Positions 1-10,482 of a stretch of 64,000 nucleotides of DNA are shown one piece after another. The DNA comes from Lomentospora prolificans (taxonomy: Eukaryota > Ascomycota > Sordariomycetes > Microascales > Microascaceae). The translations under genes and the position numbers were made by a program. The stretch lies in contig JARFXM010000011.1 of NCBI GenBank assembly GCA_029532625.1, positions 3,299,501 to 3,363,500 on the forward strand, read 5' to 3'. Position 1 is the stretch's first letter. Each line of letters starts with the position of its first letter. Below the pieces are notes generated by a model. The model was not told the DNA's origin. It did not search any database and saw nothing but the letters and a program-made list of their open reading frames with translations.

Positions 1-1585
1 AAAGGGTAGATGATAGAAATAGATCAGCACTGCAATAAGATGCTGGATAGACAGCAGCGGGCTGAGCAACCAAGTTTAGTGGTTGTGAGTGCGTGCAGTG
101 GCCTCGTACTCAGAAAAATGCACTGCAAGACGAGCAGTGGGATTTTGGGGAAGGAAGCAGAGGTGTGTCTTGACCATCTCCAAAAATGGGTGACTTGAAG
201 GGGTGCTTGTAGCAATGACGCGGCGGTCAGCAAGCTTGGCTTACCTAGTTTGAAGAGAGGAAGGTGCTCCTTCAGTTAATTTGAGGGGTGGATTCAAACG
301 CGGGGATGGGGGTGGCTGTAGTAGCTATTACATCAGGCTCCCACCTTTTAATGACAGAGAGCCCTCGGCTGGTTTTTCTTTGAGAGAAGGGAATGCGCTG
401 GCGCTGATGGGAAAAGTGAATAAGGGTGGGCTATGAGTAATGCATAAGATTCCACGGAAACATTAAGAAAACAAAGTCGCCTTGGACAGGAGATCCGAAT
501 TCGTGTATCGGGCTGGGTCTGGGCTGAAGAAAAGAATAGCAGCTTCACTCTTTTGTTTGTGGAGCCTCGAAGCTGCAGTGGGTGATAAATGTGGAGGCAG
601 TACAGGTGGGTGACAGGTGGGAGGACGTGCTGGTCTAGGAGAGGGGTTACCACGCGATTGCAATTTGATGTACCACTCTTGGGTAGGGCGGACGAGAAAC
701 GAGGATCCGTGGATGAGGAAAATTAAAGTTCTAGAATATACGCGCTTTTTTTTTCAAGCCACTGTGGCGGGAGTCCCCGGTTTAACTGCAAGGAGCATGA
801 GAGCAGACGGAGTCGGTGGAAAGATTTCCAGTGTGCTGAGTGTCATTGAAGGGCCTGAATACCCCACTGTCATACGGCTCCAGTGATTTCACCAAAGCTC
901 AACTGCGCTGGCTGGCTGGCGAACCAACCAAGGTCGCCGACCAAGCTCGGAGCGCCAGCGATGCTGCCTAGCGCCCTGCCTTGGCCTTTGGCCAGCATCA
1001 ATGCCAATGTTCCTGGACACCTGTCGGGATCTGCGCGCCTACTCTGTAGAGAAGAACATCAAACTCGTTGCTCTGTGTAATTACATAAGGAACCATACAT
1101 ATATGGATCAGGTCTCTCACAGTCAAACTAGAAGGATTTCAATTCGTTTGTCCTAGTTGTGCCTGGAGGTTAATTCTGCCTCAAGCTAGTGACGAGGCTC
1201 TATCTGGATCCCGCAAGGTAGAGCCTACATTAGCTCAACCTTTTCTCAATTTTTTTTTTTTTTGGTACGTCTTCTTTTTTGGCTCGTCAGTAACCTCGAT
1301 TGATCATCGGAGAAGGAAACTCGAATTGAACTCGTTCATAAACTGAATCAGATATAGGCTGCGGCCATCAGATATAAATTTAAATTTGAGATAACCCCCT
1401 CCCAGACCAGGGTCCTCTGAGAACTCGTTACTTTGTAGTTAAGAAGGCGTTCTTTGATTTGACGGGATATTTGAAACAGAGGAGACTGGTTGACGGGTCA
1501 AGTTCACACACGCCTTATTGCCTGCGAAAACTGAAGTCGCCATCTCGCATTGAGCCTCCAGCCTCGACACGCTGGACAGAAACGC
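1..1585. other. Intergenic, no gene recognised
   Basis: Only short overlapping ORFs (up to about 89 codons) with no recognisable protein features are present on either strand. A run of 14 T lies at 1250-1263. The last few hundred bases are presumably the promoter and 5' leader of POP3. The left edge of the window may cut a neighbouring gene, but nothing here proves it. Confidence 0.5.
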
Positions 1586-2525
1586 ATGGAACGAAAAAAG
1601 ACTATCTACCAACTCGACACGCCTTTTTCGGCTGTATCTTGGTGAGCACTAAATGCTAAAGTCCAGCTCCTCCAAACACATGCCGTTCTAATACTAGCTT
1701 ATAGGCCCACCATTGAGGATGCCGCTGTCCAGGAAACCATCCTTGAACTTTTGTGCAGGTGAGCATGCTCCCTCGAACAGGACCATTCGCCTTTAGTTAG
1801 CCGCATACACTCCGTAAAATATAGCATCTGTTGACTTGATAATACTGATCCGGCATCTCGCATACAGCCTTCTAGAGCCTATTGGACGGCATCGCCGCCG
1901 TTTTATCCCCCCTTCAAGAGGGAAAGGCGCAAAGAAAAGGAGAAAAAACCAGGAGCGAAAAGGGAGCAAGAAGCTCGAAGAAAAACCTGTGGTTCCCCCA
2001 GTCCCTCAAATTGCCAAACATGTCGATATCGGGTTAGCCAGCATCTCACGGGGTCTTCAACAACTTATCTCCGGTACAGAAGCGAGCTCTTCTCCTGACG
2101 CGCACGGCACGCTTAGGCAAGAAGGGCAGCCTCCCCAAGCTGATAGACCCGTCTATTCGGCTATCTTTGTGGCCAAGCATGGGCAGCCCACCACCTTTCA
2201 CTGTCACTTCCCGCAGATGGTCCATGCGGCTTCGAAGAATCAGTGTTGTGAGGAGCCGATCCGGTTAGTGGGTCTTTCTGGGCCCTGCGGTGACCGACTC
2301 AGTGCCGCAGTTGGGATATCCCGTGTATCTGCAATCGCATTGCACGCCCAAGCACCTGAAGCCAGAGCTTTAGTTGACTTCGTCCGGAATCATGTCCCTC
2401 CTGTGTCTTCAACATGGTCATTCTCCAATGGTGCACGGTCCCCACAATATCTGGAGACCAATATCAAGGCGATTGAGACGATTCATAAGGACCAAAAGCA
2501 TGCAAACACAAGAGGGAAGAGTTAA
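1586..2525 (+). CDS. POP3: RNase P / RNase MRP protein subunit Pop3
   Basis: Pop3 is a nucleolar protein subunit shared by RNase P (tRNA 5' maturation) and RNase MRP (pre-rRNA cleavage). The model has three exons, 1586-1641, 1705-1758 and 1868-2525, giving 255 residues. Both introns have GTGAGC donors. The N-terminus reads as a family hallmark: a basic start, then YQLDTPFSAVSWP, then ILELLCSLLEPIGRHRR across the second and third exons. A Lys/Arg-rich segment follows (about residues 50-75), then the conserved IDIGL-like block (HVDIGLASISRGLQ) and a C-terminal half resembling the L7Ae-like fold of Pop3 (LVGLSGPCGDRLSAAVGISR). Length fits fungal Pop3. The start is the first ATG that gives the conserved N-terminus. 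Recognition is from family memory, and the splice sites are inferred from frame continuity. Confidence 0.85.
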
Positions 2526-3698
2526 GCTCAAAAGGCAGGAACGGTGTCCTACACGTATGTTCCTTCCCTCGGCGCATAAGGTGGATATACACATTTACTT
2601 GACTCGACGTTGCGGCCTTGAGTAAACAGATGCATCATGATTGCTTTGCTCAGACACTACGGGTGTCAATAGGAAGCAGCAACCGGATTTAGATCTTGAC
2701 ACCGGAGCTCCTTCCCGTACCGCCCGGCTAGAATGGATTCTTTCTTACTTACCAGATCCTGATCCCGCTGCACCTTCCCTTAGAGCTTTGAGGCTCATAG
2801 ACCCTCTAGCCTCGAAACACCTTTGAATCCTGTAATAGTAATCTTGGATTCTAATTGTCCTCCGTCGATTACCGACTCAAGTTGCCATTCTGCGGCCCGC
2901 CACTATCTCCAGAGTCCGTCTTATAGCGTGCGATCGAGGATACCATATAGTCTTGTTTCAACTAGGTCCCCCAACCAGCTGCTACTCTCACTCGTAAGCC
3001 GTAACTAGTTCAAATATCAGAAAAGGGAAAACTTAACGTCTCACTCCATCTCTCTCGATTCAACACGGCTCCACAACACTAACTCTAGATTCCTCGGTGA
3101 GCTTGAGGCATTCAATAATGATATGACCAGTCTCTTTCAAGAGTGAATGCTAATGGCTTGCCTCGGACATTCATAGTATCGGCGTGAAAGAGGTCCAGAA
3201 AACACTGTCCAGTTCTTTACCTACCACGTACCATCTTTCTTCTTCTCAATTCGGAAAGACCTCTAGACTCTCAAGCCTTCGCCTCCACCTGTCAGTCACC
3301 CCTAGATCCGACGTAGACTGCTGTTCTTCCAAAGAAGCTCACAGCTCCATACTAACCAACAGCTGTCCATAACTAGTATCCTAGTCTGGTTCAGCAGCGA
3401 TCTTCCTAAGCCGAAGCCGATATGTTGGGAACGGCCGTCAATGTCTAGGGCCTCCCAGAGCTAATTCCTTACCTCTCTGTCCTCTATTTTGTTGACTGGC
3501 TCTGAAATTTTGACTTTCCAAAGCCTCCCCTTCCAAGGCGACCGGTTTTGATAGAGCCGAAGATTCGTCGGACATTATTTCCTTGTGAATACTCTTCAGA
3601 ACACAGCAGACGGTCCGGTAAGTGACTCCTGAAGGCAACTTAGATTTTATTCGCTTTTGATAGACGGCGTAATAATATATTACAGCTCCAGACCCTCC
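2526..3698. other. Intergenic, no gene recognised
   Basis: About 1.17 kb with only ORFs near 60 codons on the + strand and a 135-codon ORF on the minus strand that overlaps the next gene antisense. It probably holds the 3' UTR of POP3 and the promoter of the gene starting at 3699. I see no repeat or RNA gene. Confidence 0.45.
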
Positions 3699-4975
3699 AT
3701 GCCTCCCAAGAAACTTACTTACGGGCAGCAAATGGCGGCTGCTCTGGAACTCCAAAATATGTACAGCAAAGGCGGCAAAAAGGCCATCCATGGTCCTCTG
3801 GCTCGGGATGGCTCGCTTCGTCAGCCCAGTCGAAGTGATCCCCATCGTGCCGCAAACGGAGGTGATAAAGATCGTTTACCTTATCAGATATATGGTAACT
3901 GACCTGTTCTCTACCTAAAGCGACTAAAGACCCGCGCAAGCGAGTGTCTCAAGCCTCTGCTTTTCATTATGATCCGAATTCGGCCCCTGGGGCGCAGGTC
4001 AAGTCCGATGTTGTCGACTGGCTTGGCTACAAGGATGGTGCCTCGTCTGTCAAAGCCGGTGCGGCCGAGACCAACCGTGGCAGTACCTTTGACCAAGAGG
4101 ATACTAAGAACCAGATTGTATCGAAGAATACCAATATTCAAGAACCCGGTGATAGTCACGAGCCTCAGGCTGTGAGTGATGCTAAGGCTATCTTGGCCCC
4201 GAATATTCCCCTCATCACCACCCCTCAGGAGATGACCGCCTCCTTCGAGAAAGCAGAGCTGAGCGATGATGAAACGAGCACTAAGAACTCCAGCCGAAAT
4301 AGTGCGCCAGTCTCCCCCGTTTCTAAAGGCCCGCAGGATGGTAAGGATAGTATTATTACTCTGACTGAGCAGTTTAAACTCCTACAGCTTGGCTGGCGTC
4401 CTCCTACCGACTCTACCAATTCAACCCTTCTGAAGTGTGGGGCACAAGCCTATCAAGACAAAAAGGAGCTCGTCCTTGACAAAAGTGTCTCTTCTAACGT
4501 CCACCCAATCAAGGCGTTTGGATCTTCCACGGAATTTGGTCAGCTTATCGACATCGAGGTAGAAGCTGCAGATCAAGACGGCGACCTCATGGAATTCCCT
4601 GACGAGCAGGAAGGCCACCTGGCTAGGGACAATTTAATTGACATGAAGCCTCCCGGCGTCTGCAAATGCAAACCCGGCAACCGACAGGCTAGGGGTTTGG
4701 CAAGCTCCAAGTGGGCAAGTTCCACTTTCATGTCTCTTGGGCAATTTCCTAAGAACACAGCCATTCTTGGCCATGAACTCGATTGCCCCATTCGGATTGA
4801 GTTTCAGAAGAAGCATCCTCTTGACTGTGGTGCCAATCCTGCCGAGTATCATGGCGAAGACGGCGGTGCTATCCACCTCCGAGTCCCCAGCGAGGCGAGC
4901 CCTACCACTTGTCTCCATCCTTCGGTGACTGTTTTCAACGCCGAGGCGCCTCCCTTTTACCCTAGTGAACAGTGA
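3699..4975 (+). CDS. Hypothetical disordered protein
   Basis: Two exons, 3699-3861 and 3921-4975, encode 405 residues. The 59-nt intron has a GTGATA donor, an ACTGAC branch-like site and an AAG acceptor. The first exon starts MPPKKLTYGQQMAAALELQN, and the join reads NGATKDPRKRVSQASAF. The protein is polar, Ser/Asp/Glu/Lys-rich and has no transmembrane segment or domain that I recognise. One patch near residue 300 has three clustered Cys/Lys residues (GVCKCKPGNRQARG), which could bind metal or nucleic acid, but that is a guess. A shorter intron starting at 3895 would also keep the frame but would be only 26 nt, too short to splice. No function is proposed. Confidence 0.6.
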
Positions 4976-5487
4976 GCCTGTTGCCTCAAGTCTCTCTGAA
5001 CATACCGCTGGAGGCGGATGCACACCTAAAGGAGTAATGTAAAGCTAAACATGCTGGGGCTCATTCTACCAGAGGGTTAGTATGGCCGATCTCCGCTTCC
5101 GCAGGTTGGTCTTTTTTTCGGGCTCTGCCTTAATGTTTTCGGCACTAGTCGCGGGAAGTTGTGTTAGTCTCGTTGTCGAGTTTACATACAAACGACGATC
5201 TCCATAAGTAGAGAGTCAAGAAGCAATGCAAGAATTCCTCTCGCCGTCTGAAGTGCAGATGTGTGACAACATATAACTATGTAGAAGCATGTTCTAACGG
5301 CCTTGTGATGGTTCAAAGGGTTATTACTACTGGTGATTTTCGCAATAGGCTAATGCATTGAAGACTGAATCGGCCCAAACAAACACCAGCCGAACTACCT
5401 ATGCGCTAAATGGACTCGAGAGGAGCAGATTCGGAGTTGGAGGGCACAAATACGCAAAGTCATTGTTCATATTCGTGGCGAGCTATT
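4976..5487. other. Intergenic between convergent genes
   Basis: About 510 bp between the stop of the gene at 3699-4975 (+) and the stop of NOC3 (-). It presumably contains the two 3' UTRs. No ORF or structure of note was seen. Confidence 0.6.
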
Positions 5488-7494
5488 CTACTGCGACATC
5501 CCTTTTTCCAACAACTTGACACCCTCCCTGACCATTGGGGAAAAGTGTTTTCTCAGGATCTCGCCTTCCCAAACCGTGGCAGCGAATGGGTTCGAGCTCT
5601 CAAAATTATCTGACAGGGCGTTGAACGTGCCATTGCCGATCCTGTGCTCGGTGTTCCAGAGGCCCGAGACCTTTTTGCCGTGGGTGTCAGCGATGTCGGC
5701 GAGGAGGGCGAGCACGGCGCGGCAAGACTTTTCGGGCATGTGCAGGGCAGAGGTCATGAGTTGCTTGGAGAAGGAGGCGAGGCGGATGGGGGGCACCGAG
5801 CGGATGTTCCAGGGGGGTAGGAGGATGTATGTGAGGCAGCGGATGAGGAGGACGGTGGTGGTCTGGAGGTTGACCTTGTTTCCGGTGCTGGGGGGCGGCG
5901 GGGGTTTGGAAGGGTCGGGGAGGTGGGTCTTGGAGGTGAGTTCGAGGTCGGGGTTGACGGAGAGGGCGTAGAGGGATTTGTAGAGGTGGTTGTTGAAGAA
6001 GGAGAGGTCGAGGTGGAGTGCTGTGCGGGAGTTGTGGGCGTCTTGTCCGGCGAGGAGGGCGAAGGCGGTGATGGTGCAGAGTAGGGCTTCGCGGCTCGCG
6101 TTGCGGACGTTGTCGTCTTCTTCGTCTTCGTCTTGCTGCGCGGCGTCCTCTTCGTCCTCTTCAGCATTTTCCTCGGCTTCAGCGTAGCGGATGAGATCTT
6201 TGAGGGCTTCGAGGAGGTCGCCAAAGAAGTCTTGGTTGATAAGATGGGCATACTTGGCGAGACCCTCCAGAACGGCTCCCATGAGGTGCGGTGCTCGGAG
6301 CTTCAGGATGCGGAAATAGGTCGCGAAGACGAGCTTTAGTGTCTCAGACTGTAACCGCTCACGCTCCTCGTGATGCACGAGGGCGTCGGTCTGGGCCAAA
6401 TCCTTCTCGAGTGCCTTTTGTTCCTTGATAGACTTGCGTTCACGTTTCGTGCGGAAGACTTTCTTTTTGAACCTTTTTGCTGATCCGTCTTCGGCTTCGA
6501 CATGGCTTTGTGAGGCCTTGCCCGAGAACTCAGATAGGAGACGCAGGTGTAGGAAGAGATTGACCACTCTTTCGTCTACATCGTAGTCCTTGGCCTTCAT
6601 CATTTTCGACAGCGTTGTCACCGCATCTAGTGAGGGGCCGCCATCCTCGTCCTCATCAAAGAGCTTCTCAAGAGCCTTTTGGCATTTGATAAAGTCACCG
6701 TCGACTCTCCGCCTGCTCAACTTGGCTATCAGGATCTTGATGAGATCACTTCGGAAGTTGAAGTGCGGAACCGCGTTAAGGAGAGTGCAGGCACATGTCG
6801 TCGCGATGCTGGGCAGCGTTTGACCCTTGTCTTTCCACGAAGGCCGTGACCTCGCAAGTTGGCTAATGTTCCTGATATAAGCTTGGTAACCCGCTAGCAG
6901 AGACTGTTCGTATGACCGTACGCGCCGAACGTCCTTGGTAACCTTCTCCTCCATAACGTCGTCCCCGAGCGGCCGTATCCTGTATCCGGGGATAACATCC
7001 TTATACACGGTCATCTGGGTAATAAGGGCGAGCTTCCGTATCGCCAGTATATCAGACTCCGCAATCTTGGCCAGCGCCTTGAAAGCACCAGCATTCTCCT
7101 CCGGCTCCTGATTAAGAGAGTTTGCAATCTTGGCCAACTCCTCTTGCGCTTCGATAATCTGTTCGGACTCGGGCTTCTCGGGCTTCCTCTTCGCGGGCTT
7201 TTCGGGCTTGTCATCGTCCTTCTTCTCATCCAGCCAATCCTCGTCGCTATCAACGATCTTCTCGTCTTCCTCGTAATGCACCTGCTCTATACGTCCGTCG
7301 GCAGTCTTGATCGGTAATCTCGTGCTCTCCTTGGGCTTGTTCTTCTGCTTTTTGGACTGCCGCCTCTCGTAGTTCTCTTCGAGGTTCCAGTTGGACGCAT
7401 TGTTGTAGAAGTCCTTCTGGAGCTTTGTCGAGGAGACGGTGGACTTGGCTCCATCCTGGCCTAGCTTCCTCTTCCTAGAAACGGAAGCCGCCAT
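5488..7494 (-). CDS. NOC3: Nucleolar complex protein 3 (Noc3)
   Basis: Noc3 partners Noc2 in pre-60S ribosome assembly and nuclear transport, and is also linked to pre-replicative complex formation in yeast. The gene is a single uninterrupted ORF of 668 residues, the usual size. The N-terminus is Lys-rich (SRKRKLGQ, QSKKQKNKPK). The typical NOC3 N-terminal block follows (LAKIANSLNQEPEENAGAFK, and PLGDDVMEEKVTKDVRRVRS with YEQSLLAGYQAYI). The central part carries the helical NOC3/CBF-type region (LPSIATTCACTLLNAVPHFN). An acidic Glu/Asp stretch lies near residues 440-465, and the C-terminus reads FNPFAATVWEGEILRKHFSP-like (here SSNPFAATVWEGEILRKHF), a family hallmark. It is divergent from NIP7, which acts in the same pathway, with 346 bp between the two start codons. 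Confidence 0.95.
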   Translation of the reverse strand: MAASVSRKRKLGQDGAKSTVSSTKLQKDFYNNASNWNLEENYERRQSKKQKNKPKESTRLPIKTADGRIEQVHYEEDEKIVDSDEDWLDEKKDDDKPEKPAKRKPEKPESEQIIEAQEELAKIANSLNQEPEENAGAFKALAKIAESDILAIRKLALITQMTVYKDVIPGYRIRPLGDDVMEEKVTKDVRRVRSYEQSLLAGYQAYIRNISQLARSRPSWKDKGQTLPSIATTCACTLLNAVPHFNFRSDLIKILIAKLSRRRVDGDFIKCQKALEKLFDEDEDGGPSLDAVTTLSKMMKAKDYDVDERVVNLFLHLRLLSEFSGKASQSHVEAEDGSAKRFKKKVFRTKRERKSIKEQKALEKDLAQTDALVHHEERERLQSETLKLVFATYFRILKLRAPHLMGAVLEGLAKYAHLINQDFFGDLLEALKDLIRYAEAEENAEEDEEDAAQQDEDEEDDNVRNASREALLCTITAFALLAGQDAHNSRTALHLDLSFFNNHLYKSLYALSVNPDLELTSKTHLPDPSKPPPPPSTGNKVNLQTTTVLLIRCLTYILLPPWNIRSVPPIRLASFSKQLMTSALHMPEKSCRAVLALLADIADTHGKKVSGLWNTEHRIGNGTFNALSDNFESSNPFAATVWEGEILRKHFSPMVREGVKLLEKGMSQ

Positions 7495-7840
7495 TGTGTC
7501 GAGTGGTTGAGTGATCGTCGAAGACTTTGAGATTGCGGCCTTGGTTTTCCTTTCCTCGTTTAATTTTTTTTCTCTTTTTTACCCTTCGTCCTCTTTATCA
7601 GATAAGAGAAATTTTGGAGGCAGCATCTCCCAATTCCAAAGAAAAAAAAAGTTGGGTGGTGGGGTCTTCGTCCGATATTTACCCATCCACCAAAATGGCT
7701 TCACCGCCAAAAATTTCGTGCTTTTCTGCCCACTCACCCCTCTGGTGTAGGAGAAGCTCACTTTCTCACTGCGATTGAAGACTCTTTTTCAACCCCGTCA
7801 ACACATCAACCGAGTCCTCCAACCCTCGCCGAGAACCAAA
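7495..7840. promoter_or_regulatory. Shared divergent promoter of NOC3 and NIP7
   Basis: The 346 bp between the two start codons must hold both promoters. Two motifs are visible. One is a near-perfect palindrome at 7591-7608 with overlapping GATA sites (TTATCAGATAA at 7595-7605). The others are A/T blocks AAAAATTT at 7709-7716 and GAAATTTT at 7608-7615, which resemble the ribosomal RNA processing element (RRPE) of yeast ribosome-biogenesis genes. The motif matches are by eye, and function is inferred from the shared pathway of the two genes. Confidence 0.45.
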
Positions 7841-8475
7841 ATGCGCCAACTCACAGAAAAGGAAACGCAAACGCTCTTTGCGAAGCTCGCCAACTACACC
7901 GGCAGCTCTCTCAAGAACCTCATCACCCCCCTCGGCGACGGCCCTAACGCCGACCGCTTCGTCTTCCGCCTCCACAGGGACCGAGTGTACTATGTCCGTC
8001 TTTCGATTGCGAACATCGCGACCTCGATAGCGAGAGATAAGTTCATCTCTATGGGTGTCTGCCTCGGTTCGTTTTCCCATTATCGCTTCTCCTCATCGCC
8101 GCACCGGAACAATACACTAACATAGCCGTTCCAGGCAAATTCACCAAGACTGGAAAATTCAGGCTCCACATCACCGCCCTCCCCGTCCTCGCCGAACACG
8201 CCCGTTACAAGATCTGGGTCAAGCCCAACGGCGAGATGCCCTTCCTGTACGGCGGCAACATCGTCAAGGCCCACGTCGGCCGCTGGTCTGATGACTGTCC
8301 CGAGCACCAGGGCGTCGTAGTCTACAACATGAATGACGTGCCCCTCGGCTTCGGCATCACGGCGAGGAGCACCTCGGAAGCCAGGAGGTTGGACCCTACG
8401 GGTATTGTATGCTTTAGGCAGGCGGATTGCGGAGAGTACCTGAGGGACGAAGCGAACCTGTTCGCGACTGGTTGA
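7841..8475 (+). CDS. NIP7: 60S ribosome biogenesis protein Nip7 (PUA domain)
   Basis: Nip7 is a small nucleolar/cytoplasmic factor that binds RNA through a C-terminal PUA domain and is needed for 27S pre-rRNA processing. Two exons, 7841-8066 and 8135-8475, give 188 residues, a normal length. The start MRQLTEKETQTLFAKLANY and the PUA segment KFRLHITALPVLAEHARYKI, WVKPNGEMPFLYGGNIVKAH and VVVYNMNDVPLGFGITARST are close to Nip7 from yeast to human. The intron (GTTCGT donor, CAG acceptor) splits the Gly codon before KFTKTGKF. The gene is convergent with PRO1, with about 300 bp between stops. Confidence 0.96.
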
Positions 8476-8773
8476 TGTGTTTGGTGTGTGGGGAGAGATG
8501 GGGTTATATTGCATTAGCGGAGGGTGGGAAAGATGGATTGGGATGTTCGAAATGTTCATGTCAACTTTGGAATATTCGTATTCATTTCTTTGTTTTTCAT
8601 TTTGCTTGGTAGCATGGCGCACTGAAGGCACACTGGGAATAAAATATCAAATCAAGAGAACAGCATAGGGCATCTTAGTTTTGAGGCATTTCTGTATCCA
8701 AAAGATCATCCTCCGTCTAAAAAAAGCAACCGTAAACTCATATATACGTCTAAACATCTATGGGCGATCCCCT

Positions 8774-10482
8774 CTATCGTTGAGATTGGGGGTTGACGGT
8801 AAGGGCATCAATCGTGGTCAGTCCGGGGAGAATGGGCATGTTCTCGAAACTTGGCGTGACAGGTCTGCTAATGTTCTTAAAGAAGCTGATGTACTGCCTT
8901 GGAGCAACGTACTCGCTGTCGGCATAGCCTAGTAGCCCGCCAATGTCCACGCTCTTATGCCCTTTAATTCTCGCAACTTCGGGCGCGGAGTAGTTGACAA
9001 TTGCCCTTCCGACCTCTACGCCGGGACCTTCGAAGTACCTGCCATCGGGTCCGGGGGTGGAGAGCCTGTCGACCACGACAAGACGGACGGCTTCGTGCTG
9101 GGAAAAGTTGCCCTCTACATCGACAATGCCGATGGGCAGAAGGCCCGCCTTGTCTAGCAAGGCCTTGTGGGCGCCGTTGTCAATGTAAAGGGTGCCATGC
9201 GGGGCCAGCCCGTGGAGCACCCAGAAGTGCCGATCGCGAACAGGTTCCGCATCGGGGACAAAGCGTGTGTGAAGGGGAGGAATCTCAATATCGAACGAAG
9301 CCAAGGACTGCGCCAGAGACACCGTAGACTGGGCGAGCTCTTCCTCGGTGAGGTCATGGGTGCTCTCGCCATTGATCAGAGGGGTGATTTGGGGGGAGCC
9401 CTTGGTGGCCTGGATGTAGCGGACCAGTTTGGAGATGTTGGCCGGGGTAGAAGCCCGGGTAACAACAGTGGTAACTCCCGCCGACGTTGCAATGCGGGCA
9501 GCGACAATCTTGGTGGACATACCTCCTGTACCCAGAGCGGAGCCGGCCGAAGATACTGTATAATGTCAGCGAGATAGATCCACCAAACAAAGTATGCGGC
9601 GGTGGAGAAACTAACCATCGGCCTGCAGGGCCGCAATGTCTTCCACAATTTCAATGGGTTTAGCATCAGGATGAGTGCGGGGGTTCTTGTCGTAGAGACA
9701 ATCGACGTCTGTCATCAAGAACAGCATGTCGGCGTGCACCATGACCGCCGTGATGGCGGACAGAGTATCGTTGTCACCAAACTTGATTTCCGAGACGGCA
9801 ACTGTGTCGTTCTCGTTGACAATAGGAATGACTCCCATGTCGAGAAGTTCCATAAACGTATTTTGGGCATTCTTGTACATCGTCCTCTGTGGATATGTGT
9901 TAGTACTTCAGCAAGGTAAACCGACTACCGAGATTAACTACTTACGTCGGCAATGTCATTGCGCGTCAACAAAATCTGCGCAATGGGCTGACGGAGGTGT
10001 TCAAAGAGGCTATCCCACAAGCCTATAAGACGACATTGCCCGATGGCAGCGAGAGCCTTGTCGAATCACATGTCAGCATCCATGTCGTAACGCCACAAAA
10101 GAATGAAGGCCTGGAATGCACGGAAAAAGCAGGGCCCATAACACCCGAATAACATACCTGGAGCGAGGAGAGGTACTTGGGACGTTTCTTCACATCCATC
10201 CTCCTCAGGCCAACACCAATGGCACCGGAAGAGACAATAATGACCTTGTGGCCATCCTTCCGGAGCTTGACTGCAGTCGCAACGATCATGGAGAGGATCG
10301 GCAACAAAGGCTCATGGGTCTTTTCGTCCACAATGGAACTCGTCCCTGAATAACCCGTGTTAGCTTGAAGATCTCTTTTTAGAAGATTGAGGGGGCAATG
10401 AAGGAGCTGGTCCCCCTGTCTATCTGAGGTCTCATAACTTACCCAACTTAATAACGATTGTCTGACCTCGAGGACCCTTCAT
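8774..10482 (-). CDS. PRO1: Glutamate 5-kinase (proline biosynthesis)
   Basis: The enzyme phosphorylates L-glutamate to gamma-glutamyl phosphate, the first and feedback-regulated step of proline synthesis in the cytosol. Five exons in transcript order: 10482-10443, 10345-10158, 10056-9946, 9886-9616 and 9555-8774, together 463 residues with every junction in frame. The amino acid kinase domain starts TIVIKLGTSSIVDEKT and includes KVIIVSSGAIGVGLRR, GVIPIVNENDTVAVSEIKFG-DNDTLSA and MFLMTDVDCLYDKNP-like segments, plus GTGGMSTKIVAARIATSAGV. The last 150 or so residues are the PUA domain found in fungal Pro1. The start ATG at 10482 matches the usual N-terminus. An in-frame upstream exon is possible (see findings). 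An alternative would be a longer, differently targeted isoform. Confidence 0.95.

Noticed and set aside
3895..3920. 26-nt intron in the hypothetical gene at 3699-4975
   Set aside because: Keeps the frame but is too short for a spliceosomal intron; the 59-nt intron 3862-3920 has a better donor and branch site.
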